DNA of 64,000 nucleotides from Karalla daura. Lineage: Eukaryota > Chordata > Actinopteri > Chaetodontiformes > Leiognathidae. The stretch is taken from positions 19,972,827 through 20,036,826 of the forward strand of contig CM055197.1 of NCBI GenBank assembly GCA_029224185.1. Direction: 5' to 3'. The notes beneath the pieces were generated by a model. It was given only the letters and a program-made list of their open reading frames with translations, did no database searches and had not been told where the DNA came from. Shown one piece after another: positions 41,778 through 54,502 of this stretch; within the stretch, counting starts at the first letter, position 1; every line of letters begins with the position of its first letter. The translations under genes were made by a program, and so were the position numbers.

Positions 41778-44556
41778 TTTGATTAATTAATTGATTTCTC
41801 TGGACATTGCCTTGGACACAAATAAGTTGCTATTCATAATGTAGTCATAACCTGAATGAATGAAATTTTCTATGCCCCCAATTGTCAGTAGACCTGCAGT
41901 GAATGTTGAACCACACAATGAATTATCATTGTATTATATAAATGACAGCGTGTGCTTCAGCAGTAACGGTAGCTTATGTTGGCTCTGATCCCTGTGCAGG
42001 TTCAAGAGAACTCGCCCGGACACCGTGCAGGATTGGAGCCCTTCTTTGACTTCATTGTCTCGATCAACAACACCAGGCTGGTAAGGACCCTCTGCGGTCG
42101 TGCGCCATTCGCCTGAAGCCTCTGAGGAAGGTTCGAAAGAGGAGTCGTTTTTGTATTTGCCTTCCCATTCCCGTCGCTCTCCGTCTCCGCAGAACAAGGA
42201 CAACGACACCTTGAAGGACCTGCTCAAGGCCAGCGTGGAGAAGCCGGTGAAGATGCTGGTATACTCCTCCAAGACCCTGGAGCTGCGCGAGTCCACCGTC
42301 ACCCCCAGCAACATGTGGGGCGGCCAGGGCCTGCTGGGCGTCTCCATTCGCTTCTGCAGCTTTGAGGGAGCCAATGAGAACGTCTGGCATGTGCTGGCAA
42401 GTGAAGCCCAAGTCGCGAGTGCGGTGTCTCGACCTGTGGCGCCGGGCGTCAACTCTCTCCTCGCCTCTCCTCTCCTTCACAGGAAGTGGAACCCAACTCC
42501 CCGGCAGCCCTCGCTGGCTTGCGGCCGCACACGGACTACATCATCGGAGCCGACACCGTGATGAACGAGTCCGAGGACCTGTTCTCTCTCATAGAGAGCC
42601 ACGAGGGCAAGGGGCTGAAGCTCTATGTGTACAACACGGACACGGATAACTGCAGGGAGGTGATCATCACACCCAACAGTGCCTGGGGAGGAGAGGGCAG
42701 GTGAGGCTCACTGTTCTCCACTATTTTCCATTTCCAGACAAGCAAACCCAATTAGATTAGCTTGACAATGAGACCGAGCTCATTCTGTGGTGGTTGCTGT
42801 CCTAGAACCTCTGGCACAAGTTATTTGCTCCCACTTTTTCTTTGTGATGAGTCAATGGATGAACAGATTGTGTGCTTTGGTAAATATTTACCGTATGAAC
42901 CAGCTTCATGTTGGTGGGAAAGGCTCAATGACATCACTGAAGTCCTGTAAAGAGATAAAGGAAACGTCTGTAAGTGTGTGAATATATAGATGTGGCCAAA
43001 GTGACAGCAGATGGAGGGTGCTACATGCTTCACGTGGATGTAAACAGAGCTGGGTAACAGCTTTTACAAACACGTTTCAAGGATTTGTTCAAAGTATTTG
43101 TTTGGCACAGCTTGCTTCCAGTGTTTTTGAATAGAACCACCCAAGCCATCTCACAAGCCTTTATGCAGGGTATTGGACTCGCATCTTGCTTGCATTATTT
43201 AAGTGAATTTCTAGCCAAATTAATGTTCAAATGAAGACAGTGGTTGAGTGGCTAGTGCCATCACCTCACAGTGAGGAAGTTCAACTTCAGGTCGGACCAA
43301 GGGCCTTTTTGTGAACTGCCTCTAGGCCTGAGGATAAGAGTATGCGACCAACGTTCCACCTACAAAGCGAGTAAGACGGACGGATGTCCTGAATGTGTGT
43401 TGCTTTCTCTCTCCCCTCCCTATGCAGCCTCGGATGTGGAATTGGCTACGGGTACCTCCACAGAATTCCCACCCGGCCTTTTGAGGAGGGCAAAAAGATC
43501 AGCTTCCCAGGCAACTCTCCGTGTGAGCCCGTCAGCCCATTTAAGGATGGATTCACTGAGGTCAGCACACGCCGTTTGATTCAGCATTCCTATCATTATC
43601 TACAAGGACATAACGGTCACCACAATGGTGGAAGGACCCTATCATACCTGAACTGTTTTAGGGACTGAGCCGTGGGTGCGAGGACCCTATTCAAACCTGT
43701 CAGTAAAACTGGTCAATGAAGGACGTGCTAGTAAGCTGCATCTGGAGGAGCCTCTCTTTGCATACCCGGAATACGACTTTGAATACTTGAGTCTGTTTCT
43801 CTCCTCAGGTCCAGCTCTCGGCCGTGACTCCTCCTCCAGCCGCGCCCGCCATCCCCTCCAGCCTTGAAGATTCACTGTCAGGCCTGTCCATCAGCACCGC
43901 CCCGCCTACCATGCCCAGCGAGCTGCAGACAGGTATGGTCGCTGTGACGACCAGTTACACACTCTAGTGTTGGTAAGGTTAGCTAAGACCAACGTCAACA
44001 ACTGGGGGGATATAGATGAATGCATGACAGTGCCACCTCTTACAGCAAAGGGGTATGCAGTTATTCTGTCCCACCACAAGGTGGCGGAGTCATCAGATGT
44101 CAGGGAATAGTTCTTGCTTCACAGAGCTGGTCTGTCTCTCACAGCCCACAGATATTAATTAAAAAAAACAACAACAAAAGAAGTCTTCATGACTTGGTTT
44201 GTGGTCTGACATGCACTGTCAATGGTTATTTAAACAGGTGTGTGCCTTTCCAGATCATGTCCATTAAATTGAATTGAATTGCATTCGGACTCCAGTCTAG
44301 CTGGAGCATCATCTCAAGGATGATCAGTGGAAACATGATGCACCAGAACTCGATCTTCCTTCTCATAAGAAAGGATGCGAATACTGTATATTTCTGTTCT
44401 AATCTAAAGTCCCTGTGTGCCGCTCTGCTCTGAAGGTTTGCCCACAGTACCTCTGCTGCCTGCCAACCCCTCCCTCAGCCCCATCACTCCGCTCAACCCT
44501 GCCGCCACCAGCTTCAACCCCGCCACCACTCTGCCAGGTGGGCCACTTCTTGCATG

Positions 44557-44607
<51 letters not shown>

Positions 44608-45937
44608 GCCCGCCATTCCAGAGAAGAGAGATCTGAAGATGTGAGCACAGGACGAGCCCCACATCCCCATTAGTAGACAGTCTTCTAGCTCCATCTTCAG
44701 GCACTGTGTGCTCATGCCTGCTTTTCACCTGATCGTGCAAGACCCAGGTACAGAGACGATTTGGCAACAAATGTTTTCACCTGTTCGATGTTGAAGGTGT
44801 AGCAGGCCTCTGATGTAGAAATTAGGGGTTTTCTTCTTCTCCTTTTTTCGAGGGAAGTGTTGTAATACTGCAGCATTGGGTCTAGTTGAGGGCAGAATTT
44901 CTGTATTTGTCCTCACGGTCTGAACAAATATTAAGACTTGGTTCCACAGTGGAGAAATTTCAGTGTTTCAGTGAATTTAAAGGCGTGGTAGGCGATTTCT
45001 AGACGACAGCTTGAGTTGAACATATGAGAAGTGGCTACCACTCCAGCCCCAAAATACCACAACGACCGTATGTTCTAGACATTGTATTAAATTCCCCCCC
45101 AAAATAGTTGAATGCTTGCCAAATCCAGTCAAGTAAAGCAAAGAGAAAAGAACTGCCTGATAACTGATAGGTAGGTAGTGCGAGGCCACAGGCCATATGA
45201 CCAGACCAAACACATCTTTTGTCCAGTAGCATTGTGAGGGTAAACAATAGGACCCATTGACTATGTAAATATGGTCTTGAGGAAAAAACATTGCCGCTCC
45301 TATTGTAGCGTGGCTTAAAGTAACATCGCAGCTGTGGGCCTTCCAGGGTTAATGAGCTTGTGTAATGTCTGTTTCCTGCCTGACGTTTTTGTCATTGTTC
45401 CAGGCCTGATGCCCCTCCCGAGCGGCTTGGCTCCGCTCCCCAACTTGCCAAACCTCAACCTGCCTCTGCCAGACCTCAGCGCAGTGTCGTTAGCAGGGCC
45501 AGCGGCAGTAGGAAACACAGGTACGGGTGTCTGACAGTCGAGAATTCTTTTCCTCTGAAATGGCAGCAATGGGGAACTCCTCCTCCATATTTTGAAGTGC
45601 TTCTATGTTCTGTTATTCAACAAACCTCCTCCTGTCTCTCACCCCAGCAGTCCCACCTCTGGCCTCCCTCCCGCCCCTCAACATCCCCGGTCTGGCTGCG
45701 TTGCCCCCTCTGCCCGCCATGTTGCCCTCCCAGCTGCCCCCGCTCCTCCCTCAGGGCGTGGCGCCGCTGCTCCCCCAGGGCGTGACGCCGCTCCTGCCCG
45801 CCTCGACGGCCCCCGGCCCCGCCCCTGGCCCCGCCCCCGCAGCCTCGGTCACAGTGACGCCTGCCAGCGAGCCCACGCCGCACCCCGTGGAAGCCCCGGC
45901 CGCCAGCGAGCCCACAGAAACGACACTAGCGTCATAA
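40776..45937 (+). CDS. gorasp2: Golgi reassembly-stacking protein 2 (GRASP55), complete
   Basis: Peripheral Golgi protein that tethers medial/trans cisternae and takes part in unconventional secretion. Nine exons: 40776-40838, 42000-42080, 42193-42396, 42483-42700, 43428-43560, 43809-43932, 44436-44537, 45404-45520 and 45648-45937, totalling 1332 bp, 443 aa (family about 450). The [12 protein letters not shown] start carries the N-myristoylation glycine. Two GRASP-type PDZ domains follow: PDZ1 about residues 15-105 ([32 protein letters not shown]) and PDZ2 about 112-200 ([53 protein letters not shown]). The rest is the Pro/Ser-rich regulatory domain ([27 protein letters not shown]). Intron 3 has a GC donor and the last intron a tandem NAGNAG acceptor. 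Its neighbour is tlk1, in convergent orientation, as in human 2q31. The PDZ sequence distinguishes it from GORASP1. Confidence 0.96.
43237..43330 (+). mobile_element. Decayed SINE-like fragment in gorasp2 intron 4
   Basis: Carries CAGTGGTTGAGTGGCTAGTG, CATCACCTCACAGTGAGGAAG and GGGCCTTTTTGTG, the 5' modules of the same dispersed family, with a degenerate B box. Confidence 0.55.
44562..44606. repeat. (CA)n microsatellite in gorasp2 intron 7
   Basis: A pure CA run that begins about 25 bases after the exon 7 donor. Confidence 0.95.
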
Positions 45938-46539
45938 CCAGGGACAGAGGATCCCCGCTGGCCACCAAACCAAAACACACACGCTCCCCCCAAACACAGA
46001 TTTCCCCCCTCTGTTCTCCCGTCTGTTCTTCTGTGTTCTTTTTCTTTTCTTTTCTCTTTTATTTATTTGGCCAAAGTGGGGGAGGGGGGGGGGGCAGGCA
46101 GGCAGGCGGCTGCATCGGCTCACGCGCGTTGAACCTCTGCGCGCGGAGGAGGCGGCGCGGGGCGATCGGTGCGCGGAGGCGAAGATGAAGAACGGAGGAC
46201 GAGTGCAGACTGCTCGCACCAACACGTCCCTCGCTGCAAGAATGTCACGGAGCCCTCCCCAGACGCTGCTGGGGAGGGAGAGGCCTACCGTCGGGTTCCC
46301 AGTTCACTCCGCAGAAAAAAAACGACAAACAAAAAAAAAAAATCAAAGAACCGTCTTAGGATTTCCCCCTTTTTTCTCGTCTGGAGAGTCTCTTTCACTT
46401 ACAGTACTTATTTTTATAGACACGTATGTTAACCCGGGCTGGATAATAAATCCAATTTGTTGGGAAAAGGACGGACGTCACAGATCTCTTTATAAAATGA
46501 ATCTATTCTCATGCACTGCTATATTAGAACAGAAGTCAA

Positions 46540-46545
46540 AATAAA
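46540..46545 (+). terminator. Polyadenylation signal of gorasp2
   Basis: AATAAA about 600 bases after the gorasp2 stop, followed within 30 bases by a GT/T-rich stretch (GTCTTTGGTTTTATTG). Another AATAAA lies near 46445. The 3' UTR would therefore be 45938 to about 46565. Confidence 0.7.
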
Positions 46546-46565
46546 GATAAACATCCATCACTGCG

Positions 46566-46778
46566 TCTTTGGTTTTATTGTCCAGCCTCATCCTGTAGCC
46601 TTCTGTCAGTAGTCCTTAGCCCCCCCCAACCCACCCCTCCCACCAATAGATCGGTTTGTTTGACATGTATTCATTTTTGTTCAAGTACTGTACGAGTCTC
46701 CTAAAGAATGAATCGGCATTGTTTTGCACCTTTTCTGTTTTGAAACGTCTGTCCTGTTTTTTTTTTTTTATGCCTCTG

Positions 46779-46850
<72 letters not shown>

Positions 46851-48430
46851 AGACTGTACAGGCGCTGGCCTTGCGGAAACTAGCCTCAGGTTGAGGCTGG
46901 AGGATACAGAGGCTAACTAACGTGAGCTACTGTGTGCTTGTGCATGCTACTGGTGACCAGTAGTCGGGAGGAGGGGGGGGGGGGGGGGCGCATGGCCCAA
47001 CGGGCGGTTGCATTGATGCAGGAGAGCCACGAGGTGTCGCTGTTACGACCTTCCGACAACGTCTTCAGTACGCACAGTGCGAGCAATAAAGCCAAGATCA
47101 TTTTATGCCGCGCCTCCGTGTCTCCTTGCGGCGCCTCTGCCACTGTCTTTCATCTAGAGAGCATACGGTGTGAAAGGTGACTACGCCTGATAAAAAGCTG
47201 ATGAAGCGATTGAGTGGATTACGGTCGTTTGCTTGCAACTCCCTATGGAGGTGGAAAAGACGTGAATGGTTTCAAAGGAGACCGGCCAGCGTTCCGAGTA
47301 GCGGGAACCGCTAAACGGCGTGAAATTGAATCAGCTTTCGCACAGGTGTTGAGAGCGACTTGTTGGTTCCCACGGGGTTTGCGGTCGAACCCGCTGCCAG
47401 GGGAGACGAGCTGTGGTTACTCCCGAGGAGCCGCCACGCACAGCCGAACAAACGAACAACAAACAAACACACGTCGACTCCTGCATGATTGTGGAACCTA
47501 CGCCAGGTGAAGCACGACGTGTCACATTCAATGAGTCATCACCGGTGATCCCTCAGAAAAGTTCTTGGGAGGAGGAATCTTGCGGGTCCAGATTCGGCAG
47601 TGGAATGTCACAACTAGGCGAGGTTGAACTGTGTCAACCAGCTCAACTGATTTCACAGACGCTTTAGCATACTGTAATGATATAAACTATCAGAATTTTC
47701 TTTGTGGTTTCCATTAAACCACTCACTATACTTGCTCTATCCTGGCGGTCAGAGCCAGTCCAGGGCATACTGTAGGTGTCTGTCTGGACACTCAAATTTA
47801 TTACTTAAAAAAAGAAAATACAACTACATTGATACAATTTCTAGCTAGATTTTGATGGCCCTAAAACAATCTGTCAAATCACCATCCGCCCTCTTATCTT
47901 GTGTGAAGCATTCACAGTGACGCGACATAACCCTGCGGAGGAAATGTGGGTCAGGCAGCAGTTTCAGTTCAGGCCGGTTAGGACGCGGCCCAGCGCTGCA
48001 GGCCCGCCACTGCTGTGATCAGACACCCTGCTGGCCTGCTGGCCTGCTGGACTGCGTCCATTTGATCCCGTACCCCCCCACAGACACACTCGACGCACGC
48101 ATCCGCCTCCTGCCGCTGTGCTGGTAGGCCAGAGAGACACGGGGAGGGAAGGAAATAAGAGCCAGACAGGAAGGAATAGATTTGCTTTATGCCTTGTTGC
48201 ACCCATTGTTATTCATACAGCGGCTGTCATTTCAAGACATCTGTGTTTCGTTGCGTGTTTTCCAGTCCGACAGAAATCGACATGTTCTCGGGTCAGCGGA
48301 GCAGACAAGATGGCCGTACTCCACTGGAAACTTCTTTGTGCCTTCCTGAGAGGCCTGAGACCCCCCCCCCCACGCTCCCACCCCACCCCAACCCCAACCC
48401 CCCAAAACTCTGAGACGGGTGTGAAACGTA
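46566..48430. other. Intergenic region between converging gorasp2 and tlk1
   Basis: No exon is supported. It holds the GT/TA repeat, a G run at 46972-46988, a CTCF-like motif at 47026-47042 (GCCACGAGGTGTCGCTG) and moderately CpG-rich sequence around 47200-47650. Open frames lack similarity. Confidence 0.55.
46781..46848. repeat. (GT)n-(TA)n compound microsatellite
   Basis: A short GT run (46781-46791) passes into pure TA (46792-46848) just past the gorasp2 3' end. Confidence 0.95.
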
Positions 48431-48450
48431 ACAACGTACAGGCAAAGTGT

Positions 48451-48456
48451 TTTATT
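48451..48456 (-). terminator. Candidate polyadenylation signal of tlk1
   Basis: AATAAA on the minus strand, 1.26 kb after the tlk1 stop at 49711. The 3' UTR would then run 49710 to about 48430. It is GC-rich with several poly-C and poly-G runs. Confidence 0.5.
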
Positions 48457-49710
48457 TACAGGACGACAACATCAGGATATATGCGTTTTGATTTCTTGCT
48501 TCAACACAGCCAACATGGAGTGTGCCCGCATCGACGCTCGCAGCCTACTAGGGTTTGTAAAGTCCGACGGACCTGGATGTGGGGGTTAACAGAAAGAACA
48601 AGCTCGTGTGGACAATATTGGTGTTGGCAGAGGAGAGCATGTTGCATCCCGTGTCAGGAAAAGGTCGGGGGTGGGGGGGGGGGTGGGGGGGGGCTTCTGG
48701 AGAATGTTCCCCTCAACACATTTCAAGTATGCAGATATGCCAGGCAGGAATCATTCACATGTTACAAAACTAAAAGCAAACATTTATAGCAGCAAACTGA
48801 GATCAGCTTTCGTGACACGGACACGGACAGAGACGGGGGGGGGGACGCCGGGAGGGAGGAAGCCTCGCCGCGACGCGTGTTCACTGGCGAGCGGTGTCCC
48901 ACCGGGCGCGCGACGTGCACGGCGGACACCGGCGTCCCCGGTCTTTGCGGTGCGGCCCCCTCTCGGCCGAGGAGCGCTACGACATGGCGCTACGCCGTCA
49001 TGCTCCGCTCCGCTGAACGCCGGGACGGGACGGAAACAAAGACGCTGAGCAGAGGACTTGGCTACCTGGGGGGGGGGGGGGGAGGGAGGGAGGAAGGGGG
49101 GGGTGGTGTGTCCGTGAGGAGTCCGCACTGTAGTACTTCATTTCAACTATGAGGCTCCGGACCACCCACTCGATCCGAGCTGGAAGTGCAAAGCGAGCCC
49201 CTGACCTTTCGTCCGGCACTTTTTCTTTCGAGTCCGATTTAAGGTGACGACCTTTTTTTTTTCCCTCTTCTCACGTAAGTGCCGTGGAACCACACGTTTT
49301 GGAAGCGCAGCGGGGGGGGGGGGGGGGCCTGCACCGGACCGTCGGACCGAGCCGCCCCCCCCCCCCCCGTCTGGAGCTCCTGAGAGGCGGGCGTCCACAC
49401 CGCCGCCGCCGCCGCCTCACCGAGTCAACAGGTTTTGAGAAATCTGCTCGAAAAATCTGTCCTCGTCTACAGTCTCCGGATGCCCGGCTCACGAGGACGA
49501 GTCCTCGAGTCGCCTCGTCGTCCGCCGCCTCCGCTCAACCGGGTTCCGCCGGCGGCGGATCTCGTCTGGGAACAGCTCCGAGTAATCGTCGTTTAAACAG
49601 AAAAAACAAAACAACCTAAAAACAAACAAACCCCGCCCCCCCCCCCCCCACCCGGGAGAGATCCGCATCCATTCGTCGCCCGGGCCCGGGGAGCCCAGGC
49701 GAGATGGCAG

Positions 49711-50109
49711 TCAGTAGGTGGGCAGCGACAGGGCGGAGGACTGCAGCGAGCCCGACGAGTTGGAGCGGCGCATGTGGGGGAGGAGGTAGGAGTCCGAGCA
49801 GAGCTGGTGCACGTCGAAGCGGTCCTCCTTGCGGTAGGCCAGGCAGCGGCGGATGAAAGCCTGCGGGGCAGAGGCCCGACACGTTACAGGGCGCCTGCCA
49901 CTTTCTGAGTGTTCTGAGCGCCACCACCCGCTCTGACAACACCGGTCGAACGGGATCACCTGCAAATGGCGTTCGCATGCCAGCGCGTGCGTTACCTTGG
50001 CCTCGGTGCTCGCCTGCGGCTTGGCGGGAAACTGGACCTCTGTGGCTTTGAGGATGGTGTTCTCCTGCAGGATGTCCTGCTGGGACTGGTTGTGGCCGAA
50101 GGGCTGAGG

Positions 50110-50147
<38 letters not shown>

Positions 50148-52850
50148 AAACAAAAAAAACACAGCGTCACATCATCTTCCCCCGGCACCTTGCCCCGAAT
50201 CCACCGAGGGGCGGGGGGTAGAAACGCGCGTCTCCCTGCATGCAACGTGCGTGCGTCCTCCCTCCGCTGACCTTGCGTCCGTAGAGGCACTGGAAGAAGA
50301 TCACCCCCACCGACCAGACGTCCACCTTGTTGGAGATTTTGGGCGGCTCCTTCCCCACCACGAAGCACTCGGGCGGGAGGTACCTGGGGGACAGGCCGCA
50401 CGGCGCGCGCTTGAGAAAACCAGGCCGAGCCTCACGCGTGGGAGCATCGGGGTGTGCGCGTGTGTGCGTGTGCGCGCGCGTGTGTGTGCGTGCGCTACCA
50501 GTAGGTGCCGGCGCCCTGCGACGTGAGGTCCATCCCGTCCACGCCGTAGTTGTCGTCGTCCATGATCTTGGACAGGCCGAAGTCCGTGATTTTGATCTCG
50601 CCGCACGCGGTGCCGTCCACCAACAGGATGTTCCCTGTGCGACCACACACACACGCACGCGCACGCGCACACACACACACATTTCGAGTGACTACAGCTG
50701 GACGACTGGCCCGCACCGGCCTCGACCGAGAGCTCTCCGAGGCGGCGGTGCAGGAGGCGTTCGGGGCCGCCCACCTGGCTTGAGGTCGTAGTGGATGATG
50801 GGGGGCTTGATCTCGTTCAGGTAGCGCAGCGCGCTGACGATCTGCATGACGATGGAGCGCGCCTCCTTCTCCGACATCAGCTTGTTCTGCTTCAGGTAGA
50901 AGTCCAGGTCGTTGCCCTCGCAGAACTCCAGGACGGTGCAGAACCTGAGGGAGCGCGGACGTTAACGCTGCGCCACGCTCCCCCGACTCGTTCCGAGTGC
51001 ACGTTAGAAACACCGGGCACTCTCGGAGCAGCTCGGGGGGAGGGGGGGGGGGGGGGGGTGGATGCCGTTCTCCCCCCCCCCCCTCCCCCCTCAGCGTGGA
51101 GGTCGGGGGTCTCCATCGTGTGGCCGTGTCAGTGCCCTGACCCGATCACGCCGAGCCTCCATCATTTACTACGGGAACGGCGGGTGATAAACGGGACGGA
51201 GGTGTGGAGGCACTCACGTGTCGGTGTCCAGGGAGAAGTAGTCGTACAGCTTGACTATTCTGGGATGGTCCAGCTGCTTGTGTATCCGGTACTCCCTGCA
51301 CGCGTGCCTGGAAGGGAGGAGGGGAGGGAGGGAGGAAGGGAGGGAGGGAGGAAGGGAGGGAGGGAGGGAGGAAGGGAGGGAGGAAGGGAGGGAGGGGGCG
51401 TTGGCACAGCGGGTCAGCGGGTCAGCGTTTGGCCTCCCGGGCCTCTGGGAGTGGCGTGCGCGCCGGGACCTACTTGTGGTAGTTCTCCTTCTTCTCCTCC
51501 CGCCAGTTCTTGTTCAGCTGGTGGATCTTGACGGCGGCGTAGCGCTGCTCGAACAGGTCGAAGGCCTGAGCGAGGCGAGAGGGGCACACAAGACGTGCTT
51601 CACACAGAGAGCAGGTGTGGACGGGGGCGGGGGGGGGGTTAAGGTGGGGGGCACAGACTCTTTACCTTGTAGACCTCACTGAAGCCGCCCCTGCCCAGCA
51701 AGTGCAGCAGCAGGTACCTCTCGTTCAGGGTGGGGTGGTCTTTGAACCTGCGCGGGGGCGCCACGGGCGTTCATGAGACACGCTTTGACGACGCGATACG
51801 ACTCGAATAGTGGGTCTGCATGCGGGACACGCTTACGCTGAGCTGTCCTCGTTGTTGATCCTCTTCAGCTCTCGGATGTGGAGGTTCCTCACCCGCTCCA
51901 GTCGCTCCAGCTCCGCCTGGATCTCCGCCTCCTCCTGCAACAAGCGCACCATTTCAAACGGACCGCGCCGAACGCCCTCCGGGCGCTGACTCGCGCCGCA
52001 TTCCCCGCTGCCCACCTTCTTCAGGTGTCCGAGACGGAGCTTGAAGATCTCTTCCTGCTCGTGGTACTCGGCCAGGGTCAGTCTGTTCAAAGGCAATAGG
52101 CCAGAGTGTCAGGACGGGTCTCGGTAAACACAACACACCGGGAAGGTTCGTTTTCAACAGCAGATTGCTCGTCATTTGTCACGTTCGAGGGACAATGTTG
52201 CGCAATATTTCTGTCGTTCACTGGCCAAAACCTTCACATGCACGTTATCACCTCCACTAATAAACAGACGCATTTATATATTTGACTTTGAGCTCCATGC
52301 CATCTTGAAACTACGGCTGCCGGCAAGGGACAAACGGCAGCAACGCGTTTCCCCCGCGAGCCAGTGCGGAGACGAGGGAGGGGAGGATCAGCCGGAGGCA
52401 GGCTTTTTGACACACAGGGGCTGCCGTAGCTGCGGAGAAAGCGAGGCCATAACATGCCATGCAGCATTCACTCGAATGCCATGCGCGACTTCAACGCTAG
52501 ATGGGAGTAAATCCTGCACAACGTCCCCTTAAGAAGCACACTTTCTTCACGATTACATCTATGGAGCACGACCGTCGGCGCATGAGGCTGCGGGCTGGTG
52601 GGCTCCGCGTACTCACAGCTGGGGCAGGGAGGGCTTGAGGAAGGGGTCGGAGTCGTTGCCGTTGACCACCTTGGTCTTGCGCTGCTTGGGCTCGGAGGTG
52701 GAGGCCACGGCCAGGGAGGGGGACGCCGGGTTGGGGGGCTTCCTCTTGGCCAGCAGCTTCCTCTGCCGCTCGATCTCCTCCCGCTGCTGGTTGATGCCCT
52801 CCTGCTGCCTGCGCGGAGAGCGGAGCACGGGGTCACGGGGGCGGCGGCCC

Positions 52851-52893
<43 letters not shown>

Positions 52894-54459
52894 TGCGAGC
52901 CCCTCACTTGATCAGGTTCTGGAATGCGTAGCCGTCGGTCCACTGCTCCGTGTAGGACGCGCCGTGCCGGACGGTGGTGAAGTGGCCCAGGCGCAGGCGG
53001 TCCTGCATGCTCTTCTCGCGGCACGACTGCTTTTCCTGGGTGCTCTGCGCGGCGAACGGGCGGGCACGTTAGGGGGGGGGGGGGGCGGACGCCGCCTAAG
53101 AGGACGACTCGGCCACAGACGCCAGGCGACTGCATGGCCCTAAACTCTCACCACCCACGGTGGCGCGAACGCCTCGGGAAGACACGCTTCGATCACGAGA
53201 GGGTGAGACGTCCCCTCCTCTGTGGACCAAAGCCTCTCCCTTCGGCTCTAGTTCTAGCACACTGCGTCTCTTTCCTTTTCACTGCGAGGCCTTAAAACCC
53301 TTAAAACGCGGCCGTTTTCCTTCAAAAGAACACTGTGTGCGTTTGTGTGTGCGTGTGGGGTTGCTCCGAGGCGGATACCTTCTCGATGAGCAGCTTCTTG
53401 CTCATGGTGATGCACTTGTTGAGCCTCTCCTTGTACTTCTCGAGGAGCTTCTGCTGCTCGTCTATCTGTCTGCGCAGGTCGCAGTTAGCCTGCCGGGGAA
53501 GCGCAGCGGACTTACAGAGCTGTGGGGTGGGTGATGCTGGCTAGAATGACCTGGGATGAAGGCGAGTGGCTGTCCCGTGACGGACCTGCCATCCAAACCG
53601 AGGGTCACGCTGCACGCTGCACTCACCCTGAGCAGGTCGTCGATCCGCCCCTCCTTCTTCTCCAGGTCTAGGCTCTTGTTGGTCTCCAGAGCGGCGAGCT
53701 TCAGGCCCGTTAACTCGGTCTGAGGGATGGGAGCGGAGCGACGCGGGTCGGCACAGTTAGCGGCGGAGGGGGGGTCCACGGGGGAGCGGTCTTTGAAGTC
53801 AAGGGATCGGCGCGTTACCTGGACACACTTGCTGGACGAGGCTTTCGCACTGTGTTCCCCGAAGCAGAGGCTGGTGGGGGAGGAGCTGTTCTGTCGAATC
53901 TGCACACGTGATCACATGAGAGACATTGAGCGGGGGCAACCCGGAGCGGGCCGGGACGCTGCGCCGAGACACTCACGATGGAGCCGGGGGCGGAGTGCGA
54001 GTTCTGGGGCGAGCGGCGAGCCGACGGGAAGCCTCTGACCGGACTGGAACCGTTCCCACCCTGGAACTTTGGACACGGACAGCCAAACTCAGGTCGTCTC
54101 GGGTCTGTCTCAGTCATCTTTGACTCGTTTTTGTGTGTGCTCTCGCTACGGAACGTGTCGTTTCTCGACGCCACCTCTAGCTAAACGGACAATATCTGTT
54201 GAAAAGCACGGCCGGCTCCGGCAACACTCACGTCGAAGTAGTCGCTGATCTTGGGTCCACGCGTGGCGGTCTTCCCTGCGCGGAACACGGACGGGCACAG
54301 TGAGAGTCACGCACGGCGCGGGGCAAAAAAAAAACGTCTGAGCCGGCCGTCCCGCGGGCCTCGGCCCTACCTTGACTGCTCTCCGAGTAGGTGTCGGCCT
54401 TCCTCTTCCTGCCCCTGGACGAGTCCGAGTGCTTCTTCTCCGGGGTCTGGGTGCGGGCA

Positions 54460-54502
<43 letters not shown>

